This document shows, in pieces, positions 46,601-59,205 of a DNA stretch of 64,000 nt. Below the pieces are notes generated by a model that saw nothing but the letters and a program-made list of their open reading frames with translations, searched no databases and was not told the origin of the DNA. The stretch is from Dama dama. Taxonomy: Eukaryota > Chordata > Mammalia > Artiodactyla > Cervidae. The position numbers were made by a program, and so were the translations under genes. Every line of letters begins with the position of its first letter. Within the stretch, counting starts at the first letter, position 1. The stretch spans positions 94,234,501 through 94,298,500 of the forward strand of contig NC_083692.1 in assembly GCF_033118175.1 (NCBI RefSeq), read 5' to 3'.

Positions 46601-48181
46601 CCCAGTGTCTTAGTGGGGGGCCGGGGGGAGTCCTTGCACTGGAATCGGGAAACCTGGACTCTACACTCAATTCTATGGCATGACGCCTCTTTGTAAATCA
46701 CATATCTTTTTATTCACTTATAAAGCTAGAGCTCCAAAGTTCTTTAACAAAGGCAAGTATCAAGCGAACCATATGAAACTGCTATTTTTTGTATGGGGAA
46801 AAATGGTCAAATTTCAAATATCAACAATTTCATATGGTCAACCTAAACAGCTACTGATACAGATGTGGTTACCTATTCATAGTCTAGAAACTAGATCATA
46901 CAAGAATAAAAAGAGAACATGAAATATTAGCGCACACACTTCATCTTGAAATGTTCATGCCACATACACGAAGTTTTCACATGTTACTGTTTCACATGTT
47001 AATGTTAATCTTTGCATATTTTTAGCCTTGATATTACTCTCAGTGTCTTTACTGCCAAGTTTTATCACAAATTGGAAAGACACAACCACCAAGAAGGCCC
47101 TCAAAATCCAGTCCATCCCCAAAGCACACTTTGAGTCTTTGCTACATCACCTCTAAATCATAAACTGTTTCTCACTGCATGAAGAGAAAAACCAATCCAC
47201 AAGCAAACAACAACAACAAAAATACATTCTTTACATTGTGTGATGCTGAGGAGGCAAGTCTTCAATCCCTGAACAATTTCAAACGACCATTTAAGACGGA
47301 GTACATCAACTTCCTCCTACCGCAAAAATTGACTGTTCTATTTGTGAATCTCCAAGGTACGTTTCTTCCAGCCAAAATACCAAAACCAAATAATTCCGAA
47401 AAACCTACAGGATTTAGACTAAAGGACATCAGCAATCAACATCACATCAAGGAGAAGACGCCTCTCCAAAGAAGACTCGTTTAAGTCTTTGGGCAAGTCT
47501 CTACCTTGGGCTCTCGCATCCTCTCAACTCGTTTCTCCAGGAAATAACCGGAGGCATCTATGCAGATCCACAGCTCTGAACTAGTCAGCAGCATTTATGG
47601 AGATCTCATCCGTCACTTTACAGAAAGGTGCTGACGAACAGCAGCGCCAGGGCGTAAACCCAGTAAGAACAGCAAGCATGGGCGTGAACCATGGCACCAT
47701 ATAGACTTTCTCGCATCCTCTCCTCGAGCTGCGGGCCGGGCTGCCCCACAGTCTCCCCAGAATTTATCGAATCAAGGGGACTCCGAGGTCACCCCGCCTG
47801 GCACCCTTGTCGCCCCAACGATCATGACTGCGCAGCCAGCACCGCCGGCTTCGGACGGGGCCAGGGAACGCGGCGATGCCCCGCCGGCCCATCGACAGCG
47901 ACCGCAGCCCCGAAGAGGCGGGCCCCCCGTCCGACCCGTAGGCCTAGCCTGTCCCGCGGCTCGCCGGCATGGATGCGGGCCGCCGCTCGGCCAGCTGCGC
48001 CTCAAGGACGTCTCTTCGCAGTCCCCGCCGGACCGAGGCGCCACCCGGGGCAAAACCTCCCGCTCAGCTCCCCTCCAGATCAGCCGGAGGTGCCGGTGGC
48101 CCCTTCCCGGCAGGGTCGGGCGGAGCTGGAGAACCTCCACCTACACGACCCCAACCCGCTCCCACCCACCACCCTCCTCAC
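43632..48181 (-). other. HMGCR: HMGCR intron 1
   Basis: A 4.5 kb intron that begins inside the CpG island. It is mostly A/T-rich unique sequence. It has a direct repeat bracketing an A-rich tract at 46203-46252 and a G-rich run at 46614-46627. No SINE is recognised in it. Confidence 0.8.
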
Positions 48182-48290
48182 CTCCGGATCTCACTAGAGG
48201 CCACAGTTCCCGGGAGCCGGCGCTCCGCCCGTCTCCAGTCAACGGAGACGCGGAGCGGAAGGAACCTTCGCTCTACGCACGCTCGGCACC
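48182..48290 (-). other. HMGCR: HMGCR exon 1 (5'UTR)
   Basis: The donor is CCGGAG|GTGAGG with the last exon base at 48182. The exon end reads CTCTAGTGAGATCCGGAG and joins exon 2 at GATCCAAGGATTC, as I recall for the human 5'UTR. The start site is not visible; HMGCR uses several TATA-less starts, so 48290 is an estimate. No ATG lies in the joined leader downstream of the estimated start. Confidence 0.75.
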
Positions 48291-48367
48291 GGACGACCCC
48301 GCGGCCAATAAGGAAGGATCGTCCGATCGTCTAGCCAATCATCTGGGGCTGGCTCGGCCTGACGGCC

Positions 48368-48375
48368 CTACGTCA
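48368..48375 (-). promoter_or_regulatory. HMGCR: CRE-like site TGACGTAG
   Basis: The minus strand reads TGACGTAG, 52 bases downstream of the SRE. A CREB/ATF site is a known part of HMGCR promoters and cooperates with SREBP. Confidence 0.7.
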
Positions 48376-48427
48376 CGAACGGTCGCCTTAACAACCGCCC
48401 ACAGCTCTCGCTGGTGCTGAGAACCTG

Positions 48428-48435
48428 CACCGCAC
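48428..48435 (-). promoter_or_regulatory. HMGCR: Sterol regulatory element (SRE)
   Basis: The minus strand reads GTGCGGTG, the octamer first defined in the HMGCR promoter and bound by SREBP. It lies about 150 bases upstream of the estimated start, the expected place. It mediates induction when sterols are low. Confidence 0.85.
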
Positions 48436-48459
48436 CATCTCTCACCATGGCTCCGCCAA

Positions 48460-48464
48460 CCAAT
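48460..48464 (-). promoter_or_regulatory. HMGCR: Inverted CCAAT box near the SRE (NF-Y candidate)
   Basis: ATTGG on the minus strand, 24 bases upstream of the SRE. Further CCAAT/ATTGG motifs lie at 48305-48309, 48335-48339 and 48497-48501. NF-Y is the usual partner of SREBP at sterol genes. Confidence 0.6.
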
Positions 48465-48560
48465 AGCGAGTCGAATCCCAGCACTGGGGCCTGCCTATTG
48501 GTCATAGAGCCGTGGAGGCGCACGCATGGAAGCTGCCTAGGCGAAGACGATAGGGGATCT

Positions 48561-50440
48561 GGCGGGTGGAGTGTCCTCCAGTCCAGGATCTGACCTGGGG
48601 TCATTCTGGCTGGGTGAGCACTATGGGGAACAGAATAATTGGAGCCTGAAGATCAGCGCAGGGTCCGGTCGAGAAGAGAAAGCACAATGTCTTAGTGGAT
48701 AGAGGAGGAGGGAAGTGGAGGTGGCCCTGAAAACCTGGATATAAAAAAGGGAAGGTGGCAGAAAGGAGAAACTCAGACCTCAAGCTGACCCATTTCCGAA
48801 ACCTAAACCCACACTTCCCTGTGACTTACCCCTTTCTGTAAATAGTGTCAATGGCTTCAGTCACGGGGTCTCTCTCCCCAAACCACTCGCCCCCTCTCGT
48901 CTCCCACTCCCCTTCTCTCCCTCCAGCGCATGGCACTAGTCACAGACCCTCCATTCTCTGAAATGTGCCTGCTTTGTTCTGTCCAGTTGCCTCTGACCAT
49001 TCCCTGCTGCAGGCCTTTATTAGCTCTTCGCTGAAATAATGCAATAACCTCTCCTAGCCTGTCTCTCCACTTAGGTGTTTCCACCTTCAAATCCTATGAT
49101 TCCATTGGTCTGCCCCCAAACATCAAGAGTTGCTCCCTGTCTACTGGATTAAAGAAACTGGCAACCTCAGTATGGCCCTACTCCACATTTCTTGCTTGTG
49201 TCTCACTTCTTACCTCAGCCTTATGTTCAGTCAAAAGAATAACTGACATCTCAGTACTATTTCACCTTCCCGTTTATGAGCTCTGTGTTCCATCTGGATA
49301 TACCTGCCCATTTTAACTGGTGAAATCCTAACTCTCCTTCAAGGACCATTTCATATATCACCTTGTTTCCTAATTCCCTTAAATATATGTCATCTCTTCC
49401 TACTTTGAACACCCAAACAGGTCCATATTATATGACCTGTGTTACTATTTTATTATGTGGAAATGTCTTAACACAAATTGCAACCCACTCAATTTTTAAA
49501 GCCCTGTATTTTGAAATGCAGTCCCTGATACATACTGTACACTCTGGAGAAGTTTTAGTAAACTGTTCTCTTGCTAAATTCTCATAACCCTTATGAAATA
49601 GATATTATTTACATTTACAAGGAAAATGAGTTTGTTAAACAACTTACTTTAGATCAAACAGGTAATAATTAGGAAAACTGGGATTTGAACCTAGAGCTAA
49701 AACTTAGACTGCTTCTTTAGTGTAGGATCTTTATTTGTATTTCTTTACCAAATACTTTTTGAACACCTATTATATGCAATGCACCTTGGTTGGCACTGGG
49801 GTTATAGTGGCAACATGCCAGACATTCATAAAACTGCCTTTTATGAATCTTATACTTCTTTGTAGAATTAGATGATTGTTAATTATTTGTTGAATTAATT
49901 ATAATGGAAGGAAAGAGTTTTCACAGTGAAGAAGGCCAAAGGGAACTAATCAAAAACTGAAGTATCCTATTATGAGTTTTATCAAAAGGAAGAAGAAAGA
50001 TTTGTATAAGAGGTAGAAACTTTGTCATACTTTTAGTGTCCCTATAAGTCAAAAGGACCAGATATCTCAGAATTATTAGTTACAGTTTATACAAATGCTT
50101 ACTAATGTAAATTCAAATAAGGATTATGAAGGTTTTTCCAAAAAAGGCTTTAGACCAAGATCTGGAAACTGTATTCCCAAATTCTGCTTAATTATGTACT
50201 CCAATAAAATTATGAGTTCGAAAGCAATAGTTTTATGTTCTTAAAATGACTTATATATGACTCCCAAAATTTATTTGAAAGAATCTTTACTGCTCTTAAA
50301 AATTTGTACTTGATGAGGGATCACAAAATTTGGCAAAGACACAGCGTTGAAGGGGAAAATGGGATGTAGGGTGGTCAGGAAATCTAGGTGTCTTCTTGTG
50401 TGGGTTTACCCTCACAGCAAAGTACACTTACAAAAGTAGT
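48561..50440. other. Intergenic, upstream of HMGCR
   Basis: No gene is seen. MIR-like sequence in reverse lies at about 49585-49720, and an L2-like piece at about 49750-49860 (TTGAACACCTATTATATGC). Confidence 0.6.
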
Positions 50441-50760
50441 TTTTGTTTTTGTTTTTTATATTTACTTGTTTTTGGCCGTGCTGGGACCTCACTGCCCTGT
50501 GCGGGCTTTCTCTCCTTGAGGGGAGCGGGGTCTCCTCCTCATCGCAGTGCAGGGGCTTCTCACCGTGGGGCGCAGAGCTCTAGGGTGCGGGGCCTTCAGC
50601 AGTTTCTGCGCGTGCGTCAGTCCCTGCGGCTCGCGGGCTCCAGAGCACAGGCTCAGGGACTTAGTTGCCCCACAGCATGGGATCCTCCCTGACCAGGGAC
50701 CGAACCGGTGTCCTATGCATTGCAAGATGGACTCCCAATCACTGGACCACCAGGGAACCC
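50441..50760 (-). mobile_element. CHR-1-like SINE
   Basis: Reverse orientation: TTTTTGGCCGTGCTGGG through to CACTGGACCACCAGGGAACCC. The long G+C-rich body is typical of CHR-1. The 98-residue open frame here is a SINE frame, not a gene. Confidence 0.85.
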
Positions 50761-50939
50761 TATAAAAGCACAGTTTTAAGAGACACTTTCAAAGTAGCAA
50801 GTGGCCCGCATTGCCATCTTTAACATAGCTCTTAGTATTAATATGTATTTGCATAAGTATGTTAGCCCTCCAACCACCACTTTTCCTTCTTCTTGTTGTC
50901 ATGGGCCATGTTTAGGATGAGGAATTATAACAGGAACAT

Positions 50940-51185
50940 TAGTAATAATAGTAAAATCTTATATAGCTCTTTCTATGCACTAGCCACTTAAAGTGTTTTA
51001 TATATATTAACTCCTTTAATTCTCATAACATTAGGAAAGCATTAGTAAAATCTGCATTTGACAAATGATGAATCTACAGAAACAAAGAAGTTAAGTAATT
51101 GGCTTAGGTTTACACATTTGGAATATGAACTTTGAAATCCATTTGCTAAGCACATGCTCTAAATCCCTCCACTGCTCTATCTTTG
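50940..51185 (-). repeat. MIR SINE remnant
   Basis: TTAACTCCTTTAATTCTCATAA and AGAAGTTAAGTAATTGGC follow the reverse MIR order. Confidence 0.65.
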
Positions 51186-51540
51186 GTATTAGCACATATC
51201 ATGATTGTTGAAGTTTCTGATGATCCATTGTGAAAGAACTTTCATAAGATCTAATTTTACTTACCTATTTATTTCTCATTCACAATTCCCAGATGTGTTC
51301 AAATTTACATCTTCTCACTTTGGATAATTTTCTCTCTCTCTTTGTCTTGCATACACACACACACACACACACACACTTAATTTCAATGATTTTTTTTTTT
51401 AAACTAGTTAATTGCAAGTGATAACTGGTCACTTAGTTTTTCACAGGTACTGTGATTATCACTCCTACTCAAGGTCAGGAAATAGTCAAGGAGGAGCTAC
51501 TCTGCTAAGCCAGGGGCCAACACTCAAGTTTCAGTTTGTT

Positions 51541-51666
51541 TTTGTTTTTTAACATATTAGCCACACTTTGCTGCATGTGGGATTTTAGCTCTCCAACCAG
51601 GAATAGAACCTGTGCTGCCTGCCATGGAAGTGCAGAGTCTTAACCGCTGGACCACCAGGGAAAGTC
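51541..51666 (-). mobile_element. CHR-type SINE
   Basis: Reverse orientation, ending CGCTGGACCACCAGGGAAAG after CAACCAGGAATAGAACCTG. Confidence 0.8.
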
Positions 51667-52295
51667 CCTCAAGGTCAAATTTAAGTAAGAAAACATACAC
51701 AAACGGGTCCTTCCAGATAACATGGTAAGGGTTTAGTGTGAGGTATACAAAGGGCTCCCTGAGAAAACAGATAGGGCCCAGAGTTGGGGTGCAGGGTGTT
51801 TTGAGTAAAGGGAGGCAGTGGTTTGAAGGAAGACTGTTGGAAGCACTAGACTCCAGACTGTGAGCATGAGAACGGAGGAGCGTAGATGCAGGAGCAGGAC
51901 ATTTAACTGGGCAACAATTGTGAAGTACTGCAGGATATGAGATATGTCAAAGGTGAGGAAGTCAGAAACAGATTGGTGGATCTCAGATTTCTACTGGTGG
52001 CATCTCATGTAAGCTAAAGTTTTCGATGTTGTTTCTATTTTACTTCAGTAGCAAAACTTAGAATTCTGCTTCTTGTTTCTAACACTTTGTAGACAGAAAT
52101 CAATAGCTGGAGACTCTCTTGAAGTTGGGAGCAAAGGTCTCTGCAGGAGAGGGTGCCACAATTAAAGACTTCTATCCACCAAAACTGCTTGCACTGTTTA
52201 ATGGCAATTTTGTTTGTTTTATTGACGGTTTCCCCATTCTTCTCTTTAGGCCTTTCCCGAGCTTTGTAGAATCAGTTGAGGAGTAAGTATGCATG

Positions 52296-52508
52296 CGTAC
52301 ATGCTAAGTCACTTCAGTTGTGGCCAACTCTTTGTGACCCTATGGACTGCAGCCTGCCAGGCTCCTCTGTCCATGGGATTCTCCAGGCAAGAATACTAGA
52401 GTGGGTTGCCATGCCCTCCTCCAGGGGTTCTTCCCAACCCGGGGATCGAACCTGGGTCTTCTGCTTGGCAGGCGGATTCTTTACCACTAGCGCCACCTGG
52501 GAAGCCCA
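52296..52508 (-). mobile_element. Bov-tA SINE
   Basis: CTAAGTCACTTCAGTTGTGG through ACCTGGGAAGCCC. TAAGTATG occurs just before and just after, and may be the target-site duplication. Confidence 0.88.
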
Positions 52509-53930
52509 GATAAGTATGAGATATATTCAAATACGTATTTTTTTCTTTTAAAGGAATTTACTTGTATCTCAGGGGGAAAAGATTGCTCAGACAACAGAGA
52601 AACAGCTTATCTATAATGAGGAGTAAGCATACATTCCTGAGATTCTTGGCTAGGGTGACTGGTTCCCAAAAAGTCAGTTAAAGACCAAAAAAGAAAAAAA
52701 AAATAAATAAATAAAACAAGGAGGAAAGAAAAAGAACACATTTTGACCCAAGTAGGAGCACTACTTTTTCTCCTTCAATAACAAAACTAGGCCTGGTCTT
52801 AGGTGATAAGAGCAGAGGGAGCCATTTACTATGAAAGTTGTATCCAGCTGAGTTGTCAAGCCTCCAATATCTTTCTTCTGTTCACCTTCACTCTCCCAGT
52901 CCCAGCCTGTCCCTTCAGCTTTGTATTTCCTCCCAATTGAGGGAGGAATTAGTAATGGTGGGGGAAAAAACAAGGCAAATGCAAAAGACAATAAAGAAGG
53001 AGAGTAACCCAGGAGAGCTCTGCTCAGCTTTCCTGAGCAACTCCACTGAAAGAGAAGCCAAAGGACAATTGCCCAGACCTGCAAAGATAGGCAACCTTTT
53101 AACACAAAATTGCTGTGGCTTGTAGGTAACAGTGGCCCCCAAAATGTATACCACCCTTACTATAGCTGCTACAAATTGCAACAAATTTGTAACAAGTAAC
53201 AAAGCCTAAACTAGGAGTAGCTTCAACAAGATGAACATTTCTTTTTTTTTAACCCCTTGGGTAAAGGAAACTGGAAATAGGTTGTCTAGGATTAGCAGGG
53301 AAGCACAGGATACTTTCAGGGACCCTTCTGTCTCTCTGCTTCACCATCCTCAGCATGTGTTTTCCATCCTCAGGGTCACCTTCCGGGCCAAGATGGCAAC
53401 TGGAGCTCCACTCTTCATATCTGTATTTCAGTCCTTCTGGGAGAAGCAGAATAAAAATAAAAGGGCAAAAAAAGGACCCATCCCAGTTTAGTCAACTCCT
53501 TTTCACTGCTTATGTCTTAATGGCCAAAAGTGCAAGGCCATGTCTAGGAACAAGTGAATTGGGGAATGTAATCTTTGTTTGCAGCATTAATGTGCCCAAT
53601 TCAAGACTGAAGAAAGGCCCCTGCCTCTGAATCTTCCATATTGTTCCCATTCTGGGTGAGTACCCAATCCAGTTGCTAATCACTTAACACAAAAACAGGG
53701 GACAATTTTACTATCAAGATTTTAAGGGCATAAGAAGAGACACAAACCTAAAATCAAAGATCTGTTGTTTTTAAACATTACCTTGAAACGTCCATGGAAT
53801 TCTCATTAACACCTAGACTTAACTTTCAGCTAAATCTACCAAAAATATATAATGTTATGAAAGGTTGAACATAAAAAAGCAATCTGGGAAACTAGCAAAG
53901 AGGGCTCTCTTTTCAGAATAAAGGATCTCA
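52509..53930. other. Intergenic stretch
   Basis: No recognised gene. The 114-residue minus-strand open frame at 52761-53105 has no family resemblance I can see. Confidence 0.55.
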
Positions 53931-54045
53931 AGAATTCCCTGGTGGTCCAGTGGTTAGGAATCTGTGCTTTCACTGCCAAGAGTGCAGGTTCAGTCCCTGG
54001 TTGGGGAACTGAGGTCCCACAAGCCAAGCAGCGTGGCAAAACATA
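53931..54045 (+). mobile_element. CHR-type SINE
   Basis: AATTCCCTGGTGGTCCAGTGG through AAGCAGCGTGGCAAAA. Confidence 0.8.
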
Positions 54046-54794
54046 AGTGAAAAATAAAAAAAGAATAAAGGGCCTCCCTAACTTTGTTCATTGCTCTGTT
54101 CCCAACACCTGTAACAATGAATGAATAGTTAACAGCAACTTTCAGTCTGTTGTTTTGATTTCCCTGCTTTTTCTTCTGCATTGTTTAATACCTAATAATC
54201 CTAACAGTGATCTCCAGGCTTTTTTTTTACCACAGTGGCTGCATCTTACTCTGAAATTTCTTAGGCCTGTGAGTCCTGCCTCCCTTAGAAAATTTCCAGT
54301 TCTTTCCACATTTGTTTCAGCTGGACTGAACTGAAGGTGTAGTTGCTGATGCTCGGTGCAGGGGCAGGGGGCAGGGATCAATGAGCACCAACAGGTCCTC
54401 TAACCTTGTCTCATTCCCCTTTCTTGTCTCATTCCATCTTACTGCTTTCCTTCAAACTTGCGTTTTTCCAGGCTTTGAATAATTTGTGCTTCTTGAATGA
54501 CAGTATGTTATGAGATGTTCTTGATAAAACCTCCCCAGGTGGGTCCAAACATCCCTAAAGCTAATTTTTTCCTTCTCCTGGAGAATGAGTGGAGTTAGCA
54601 AATTAACCTCTGTTCTTAAGAAAGGTATTGCCAAGTTCTCTCTGCTTCTTCTAGAAAGATGGGCAGTTTATCTTCCCCAAGGGAGAACAAAAAACATAAA
54701 ACAGGTGGGATCACTCTGCTCAGTGACTCTATTCACAACTCCCACTTGCCTGTTCTTTGAAATACATGTTTAGGAAGAAATTTGACCCGTGTAT

Positions 54795-55024
54795 ACCAAG
54801 GAAGGGGCTTCCCTGGTGGTTCAGAGGGTAAAGCATCTGTCTGCAATGCAGGAGATCCGGGTTCCATCCCTGGGTTGGGAAGATCCCCTGGAGGAGGAAA
54901 TGGCAACCCATTCTGGTACTCTTGCCTGGAAAATCCCATGATGGAGAAGCCTGGTAGACTACAGTCCATGCAGTCGCAAAGAGTCGAACATGACTGAGCT
55001 ACTTCACTTTTTCACACCAAGGAA
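54795..55024 (+). mobile_element. Bov-tA SINE with target-site duplication
   Basis: GGGGCTTCCCTGGTGG to GCTACTTCACTTT. ACCAAGGAA is repeated at 54795-54803 and 55016-55024. Confidence 0.9.
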
Positions 55025-56049
55025 AATTAAGATCATTATAGTCGATGTCACCAATGGGCTAATAATTTTTGCCCTTGAGAAGGTAATGAAAGCAGTTGGA
55101 ATGGACCCTTGCCCAATCCTTGATTGAAATAGAAACAGTTGCCCTGGAAGTCCTTCAGGAGCTTGGTTACAGGTTGTGGACAAAGCCTTATGTCTCTACT
55201 TTATTCCTCAAATGGGGAGACATCTTTATTTTGTAATCTAGGACGGGTTGGACCTCCAGATAATCTCAAATTTGGTAAAAAGCTCAAAGCTCAACTTGTA
55301 ATTATCTGGCCATTGCATGATATTGGATTTAACAGAGAATCAAGTAATAGTGAAACTGTTTGGTCTCTGTCTTTAGGTACCCTTCTCATTTCATTTCAGT
55401 AAAAAGAAAAAGTGTAGTCAGGTACAGAGAAGGGAGGCCTTAGATATAACAGAAGCATATCTTTCCACTCTCCTCTGCATCAGCATGAGACGGCCACTGC
55501 TCTCTGATATCCTGTTCTTTTCAAGCAGGTCTGACTGAGTGTAAAAACTTCAACCTGCTTTTTTCAGTTGATCCTATTCTTCCTTCATGTAGAGTAGGAC
55601 CATCTTGATTTGGGTTCCCCCAAAGGCAAAGACTGGGTCAAAAACTTTAGAGCAATACCTTATTGGGGGATGACTCTAGGAGGTCAGAATAAGTTTGCAA
55701 AGAATAACAGGGAAGAGGGAAAGGCCGGTATCCAGCTAGCCACCACGGTGGGCAGTGGGACTCAGTGCTGTGGGGGACCCCCTGGAGAAGGCGCTTCCAA
55801 AGGATGGCGATTCAGGGGAGGTGGGGAGGGGGGATCACTTATCCCTCCCTGTTTGGTTGAAAAATGCCCTCTGGGGCACACCAGCTGCATGTATGCAAGA
55901 CACATCCTGAGGCTTTGGACAAAGTCTTGAGGCAAACAAGTTGAAAGACTGGATAGTACATGTTTAAAGGAGGAAGCCTTCAGTCTGCCAGGAGCTGCCG
56001 CTGATGATGACACAGGAGCAGGAGATGTGGCAAGAGGTGTGTGTGCTGT
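55025..56049. other. Intergenic stretch
   Basis: Unique sequence with a G-rich patch at 55760-55840. No gene is recognised. Confidence 0.55.
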
Positions 56050-56137
56050 GAGCTCAGTCATGTCCGACTCTTTGCGACTCCATGGACTGTAGCCCACCAG
56101 GCTCCTCTGTCCACGGGGTTCTCCAGGCAAGAATGGG
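56050..56137 (-). mobile_element. Truncated Bov-tA SINE
   Basis: Only the Bov-A end is present (TCATGTCCGACTCTTTGCG to TTCTCCAGGCAAGAATGGG); the tRNA head is missing. Confidence 0.8.
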
Positions 56138-57059
56138 TTGTAAGAGGTATCTTCGTCTGCTTCGAGGACTGCATCATGGGTGGCCATTCCAGCCTTTTCA
56201 TTCCTTTTATATTCCTACTGAGCCTCTTTTGACTACAGGTCCTGAATTCTTTCAGAAGCTAGTCCTGTTCCCCCGAAACTGTTATAATTCCTTCCCAATG
56301 CCTGGCCCATGGTATTCCATTCACAAACCACATTCTGAAGGCCTCTTATTGCCTCGCTTGGCTTGTCCTTGGCCTCTGAGTAGACCTGCTCCCTGCAACT
56401 GGTGGATGTCCACATTTTGAAACTTGCAAGTACTCTAGTGGAAAAGTGATCAATATGTATTTATTGACAATTCTAAAAAATAGTGAAACTCTGACTTTGG
56501 TAATAAGTACCGCTAAGCAGGAACTTACCCTGTCAAGTGAAATCAGCAGACATTTCCTGCCCTTGGTATTTCATAGAAAGGACAAGAGGGCTGATGGACA
56601 GTTAAGGAGGAATTCAAGAAGCTTCTACATCCCACTGGATGTACATCCAATATGTAAAATCTTGTCTTTGCTGGAGAGAAGAAGCATATTATTTGTGGGA
56701 GTTATTTTCTGAAATCAGTGCAAAACCAGAACTCCTGCAGAATCTTAAGGCTTTTTCATTTTTTAAAAACCACGTGAGGTGGGGGAAATGTCAGAGTCAA
56801 AAGTATCTTTGAAATCTCCTTGTATTTCTTAAAACATAGGGTGCATATTTTGTTTTTACAGATTTGACAGAAATTCTTCTGCACACTAGATTGGAAATAG
56901 TCTGTTGAAATAGTCTGTCTGTAAACAGGTAAGCATTTCAAACTTTCACCAGTAAAATTTGACTATGAAGTCCTAAAATGCATGGGATCTAGTGAGTGAA
57001 TGGTGATCTACTCCTGTTTGTTTAGAGAGGCTGTACTCCATGTCTGCGTTACCCTTCTG

Positions 57060-57460
57060 GTTGCCGTTAGATTTGAGATGTGCAGCTTGTAATGAGCATT
57101 AGATCATTATTTGTGATATATTTTGCAAATGTTTTCTTACAGTTTGTCTTTTGACTTTGCTTATAGTCATTTTTGCCATGCAGAAGTTTTGGGTTTTGTT
57201 TTTGTTCATATTAATGTAGTCTTTTATTGTATCTAGATTTTGAATTATAATTCAAAAACTTTCACCTACACCCAGGTCATAAGGAATCCATCTGTGTTTT
57301 CTGTTAGTGCTTGTTGGGTTTTGCTCTTTACATTAAGATCTCTGATCCCTTTGGAGTCTATTCTTGTGTGTGGTGTGAGGTGTAGATCCAGTTTTGTCTT
57401 TGACCAAGGGGCTGTATATTGGTTTTCTTATCACCGAACACTGTATTCTCTGCCATCACA
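57060..57460 (-). repeat. L1 LINE fragment
   Basis: TTTTGCCATGCAGAAGTTTTGG and CATAAGGAATCCATCTGTG, with TCTTTGACCAAGGGGCTG, match antisense L1 ORF2 region sequence. No open frame remains. Confidence 0.75.
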
Positions 57461-57799
57461 TCTATAACTCCCTCTTAGGTTGAGTCACTTCTGCCTCCAT
57501 TGAATCACTCTGGGGTTTTTTGTTTGGTTCCAAAGGGTACTGTTTTCTGAAATTGTTTGCAGATTCTGGAGTGTACCTTATCTGGAACCCTAGTTGCTTC
57601 ATGAAAAGAATATTGTGTTTACAAAGCACTTTTCTGATGGCCCAGCCCTGCTCAGGGATTGTGAAAATTTTAAATAAGGTAGATGACATGGTTCCCATGA
57701 TTAAGGAGTACATGTGGAGTGATTAGAAAACAATTAAAGGTTTCCTAGAACTAGTAAAATTACATTTTGGCTTACTGCCTCAATACTAGGAAGTACTTT

Positions 57800-58423
57800 C
57801 TCTGCACCAGGGTGAGTTAAAAAAAACATTGAGATGTAGCTGATTTATAACCTTCTCTTAGTTTCAATATAGTGATTCACAATTTATAAAGATGATACTT
57901 CATTTATAGTTATTATGAAATATTGGCTATATTCCCTGTGCTGTACAGAACACTCTTCTACCTTACTTACTTTTAACATGGTAGTTTTTCCCTCTTAATC
58001 CCCAACCCCTGTCTTGTCCCTCCCAACTTCCCTCTCCCCACCGGTAACCACTAGTTTGTTTTCTACATCTGTGAGTCTGTTTCTTTTTTGTTATATTCAT
58101 TAGTTTTATCTTTCTAGACTCCACATATAAGTGATAACATACAGAATTGGTCTTTCTCTGACTTATTTCACTAAGCATGATACCCTCCATGCTGTTGTTT
58201 CAGCTCCATCCATGTTCTTGCAAGTGGCAAAATTTCATTCTTCTTACAGCTGAGTAATGTTCCATTGTGTATATATATACACATGTATATATATATGTCA
58301 CATCTTTATCCATTCATCTGTTGATGGACACTTCGGTTGCTCGTGGCTTGGTTATTGTAAATAATACTGCTTTGAACTTCAGGGTGCGTGTATCTTTTCA
58401 AATTAGTGTTTTTATTTTCTGTG

Positions 58424-58476
<53 letters not shown>

Positions 58477-58480
58477 ATTA
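57800..58480 (-). repeat. L1 LINE fragment ending in (AT)n
   Basis: CTCCATCCATGTTCTTGC and CATTCATCTGTTGATGGACA are antisense L1 phrases. The right end runs into an (AT)22 tract at 58427-58470. Confidence 0.8.
58427..58470. repeat. (AT)22 microsatellite
   Basis: Uninterrupted AT dinucleotides at the end of an L1 fragment. Confidence 0.95.
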
Positions 58481-58929
58481 GTCTTTTTGGATGAGTTGCT
58501 TTTGAATTATGCATTTCACTTGCAGGTAATGGGGAACCTAACTCACAGAGGTTTAAACATTTCCCCCCACCCTCACATCAAGAAATGTGAAGGTAGGTGG
58601 TTACTAGCATTGGTCCCGTAACTTAACACTGCCAGGGACAGCACCTCTACAATTCTGTTGGTCTTTGACACGTGGTTTGAAGATGACTGCTGAAGCTCCA
58701 GGTATTACGTCTGAGTTCTGAAGAGTAGTAGAAAGTGTCATCCCCGAAGACGCCACTTTGGCATAAGGATAATTTTGAGCTAGAGGTACTTGAAAATAGC
58801 AGATGCAGGAAAGGTGCTGTGACCTCCCTTTTTCTTCCTGAAAGTACATTTTCTTTCATGTGGAAGATGGCCTCTCTACACCAGGAAGAAAGCATTCTTA
58901 TCACCAGAGATCGGGAGCTGAGTCTAAGG

Positions 58930-59205
58930 GAAACCTGTACAAACAGGTCTTATTAAATTAACTCTTATTTTCCTTTAACCTTCCTGTATATTTTAGTTAA
59001 TTTTCCACAATTAGTACTCTCTGTTCAACCTGGTATATAAGCGCTTGGGTGTAACCGCTTTGGGGGTCTTCATTTTTATGTGAAGTCCCCCACGTAGGGA
59101 TAAAAAATAAAATTTGTACACTTTTCTCTTGTTAACCTGTCTTATGTCAACTTAATTCTCAGGTCCAGCCAGAGACTCTGACAGAGTCGAGGAAAAGTTT
59201 TGCCT
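58930..59205 (+). mobile_element. Solo LTR-like fragment of an endogenous retrovirus (class I type)
   Basis: It has the promoter and poly(A) layout of an LTR: TATATAA at 59034-59040, AATAAA at 59106-59111, then a T-rich stretch and CTCAGGTCCAGCCAGAG at the U5 side. No viral gene is seen on either side. The family name and exact ends are not certain. Confidence 0.6.

Larger units (their letters stand above)
47690..48560. promoter_or_regulatory. HMGCR: HMGCR CpG-island promoter
   Basis: This block is far more G+C- and CpG-rich than anything around it and covers exon 1, the upstream control region and the start of intron 1. It has no TATA box near the expected start, as is usual for HMGCR. The long open frames across it on both strands are a by-product of base composition. 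Confidence 0.9.

Noticed and set aside
47179..47484. 101-residue open frame MKRKTNPQANN
   Set aside because: Lies in HMGCR intron 1 and begins in an AAC/CAA low-complexity tract; no support for a gene.
47691..48420. Several long open frames (up to 198 residues) on both strands upstream of HMGCR
   Set aside because: They overlap the CpG island and exon 1, have Pro/Arg/Gly-rich chance composition, and no domain. High G+C removes stop codons by chance.
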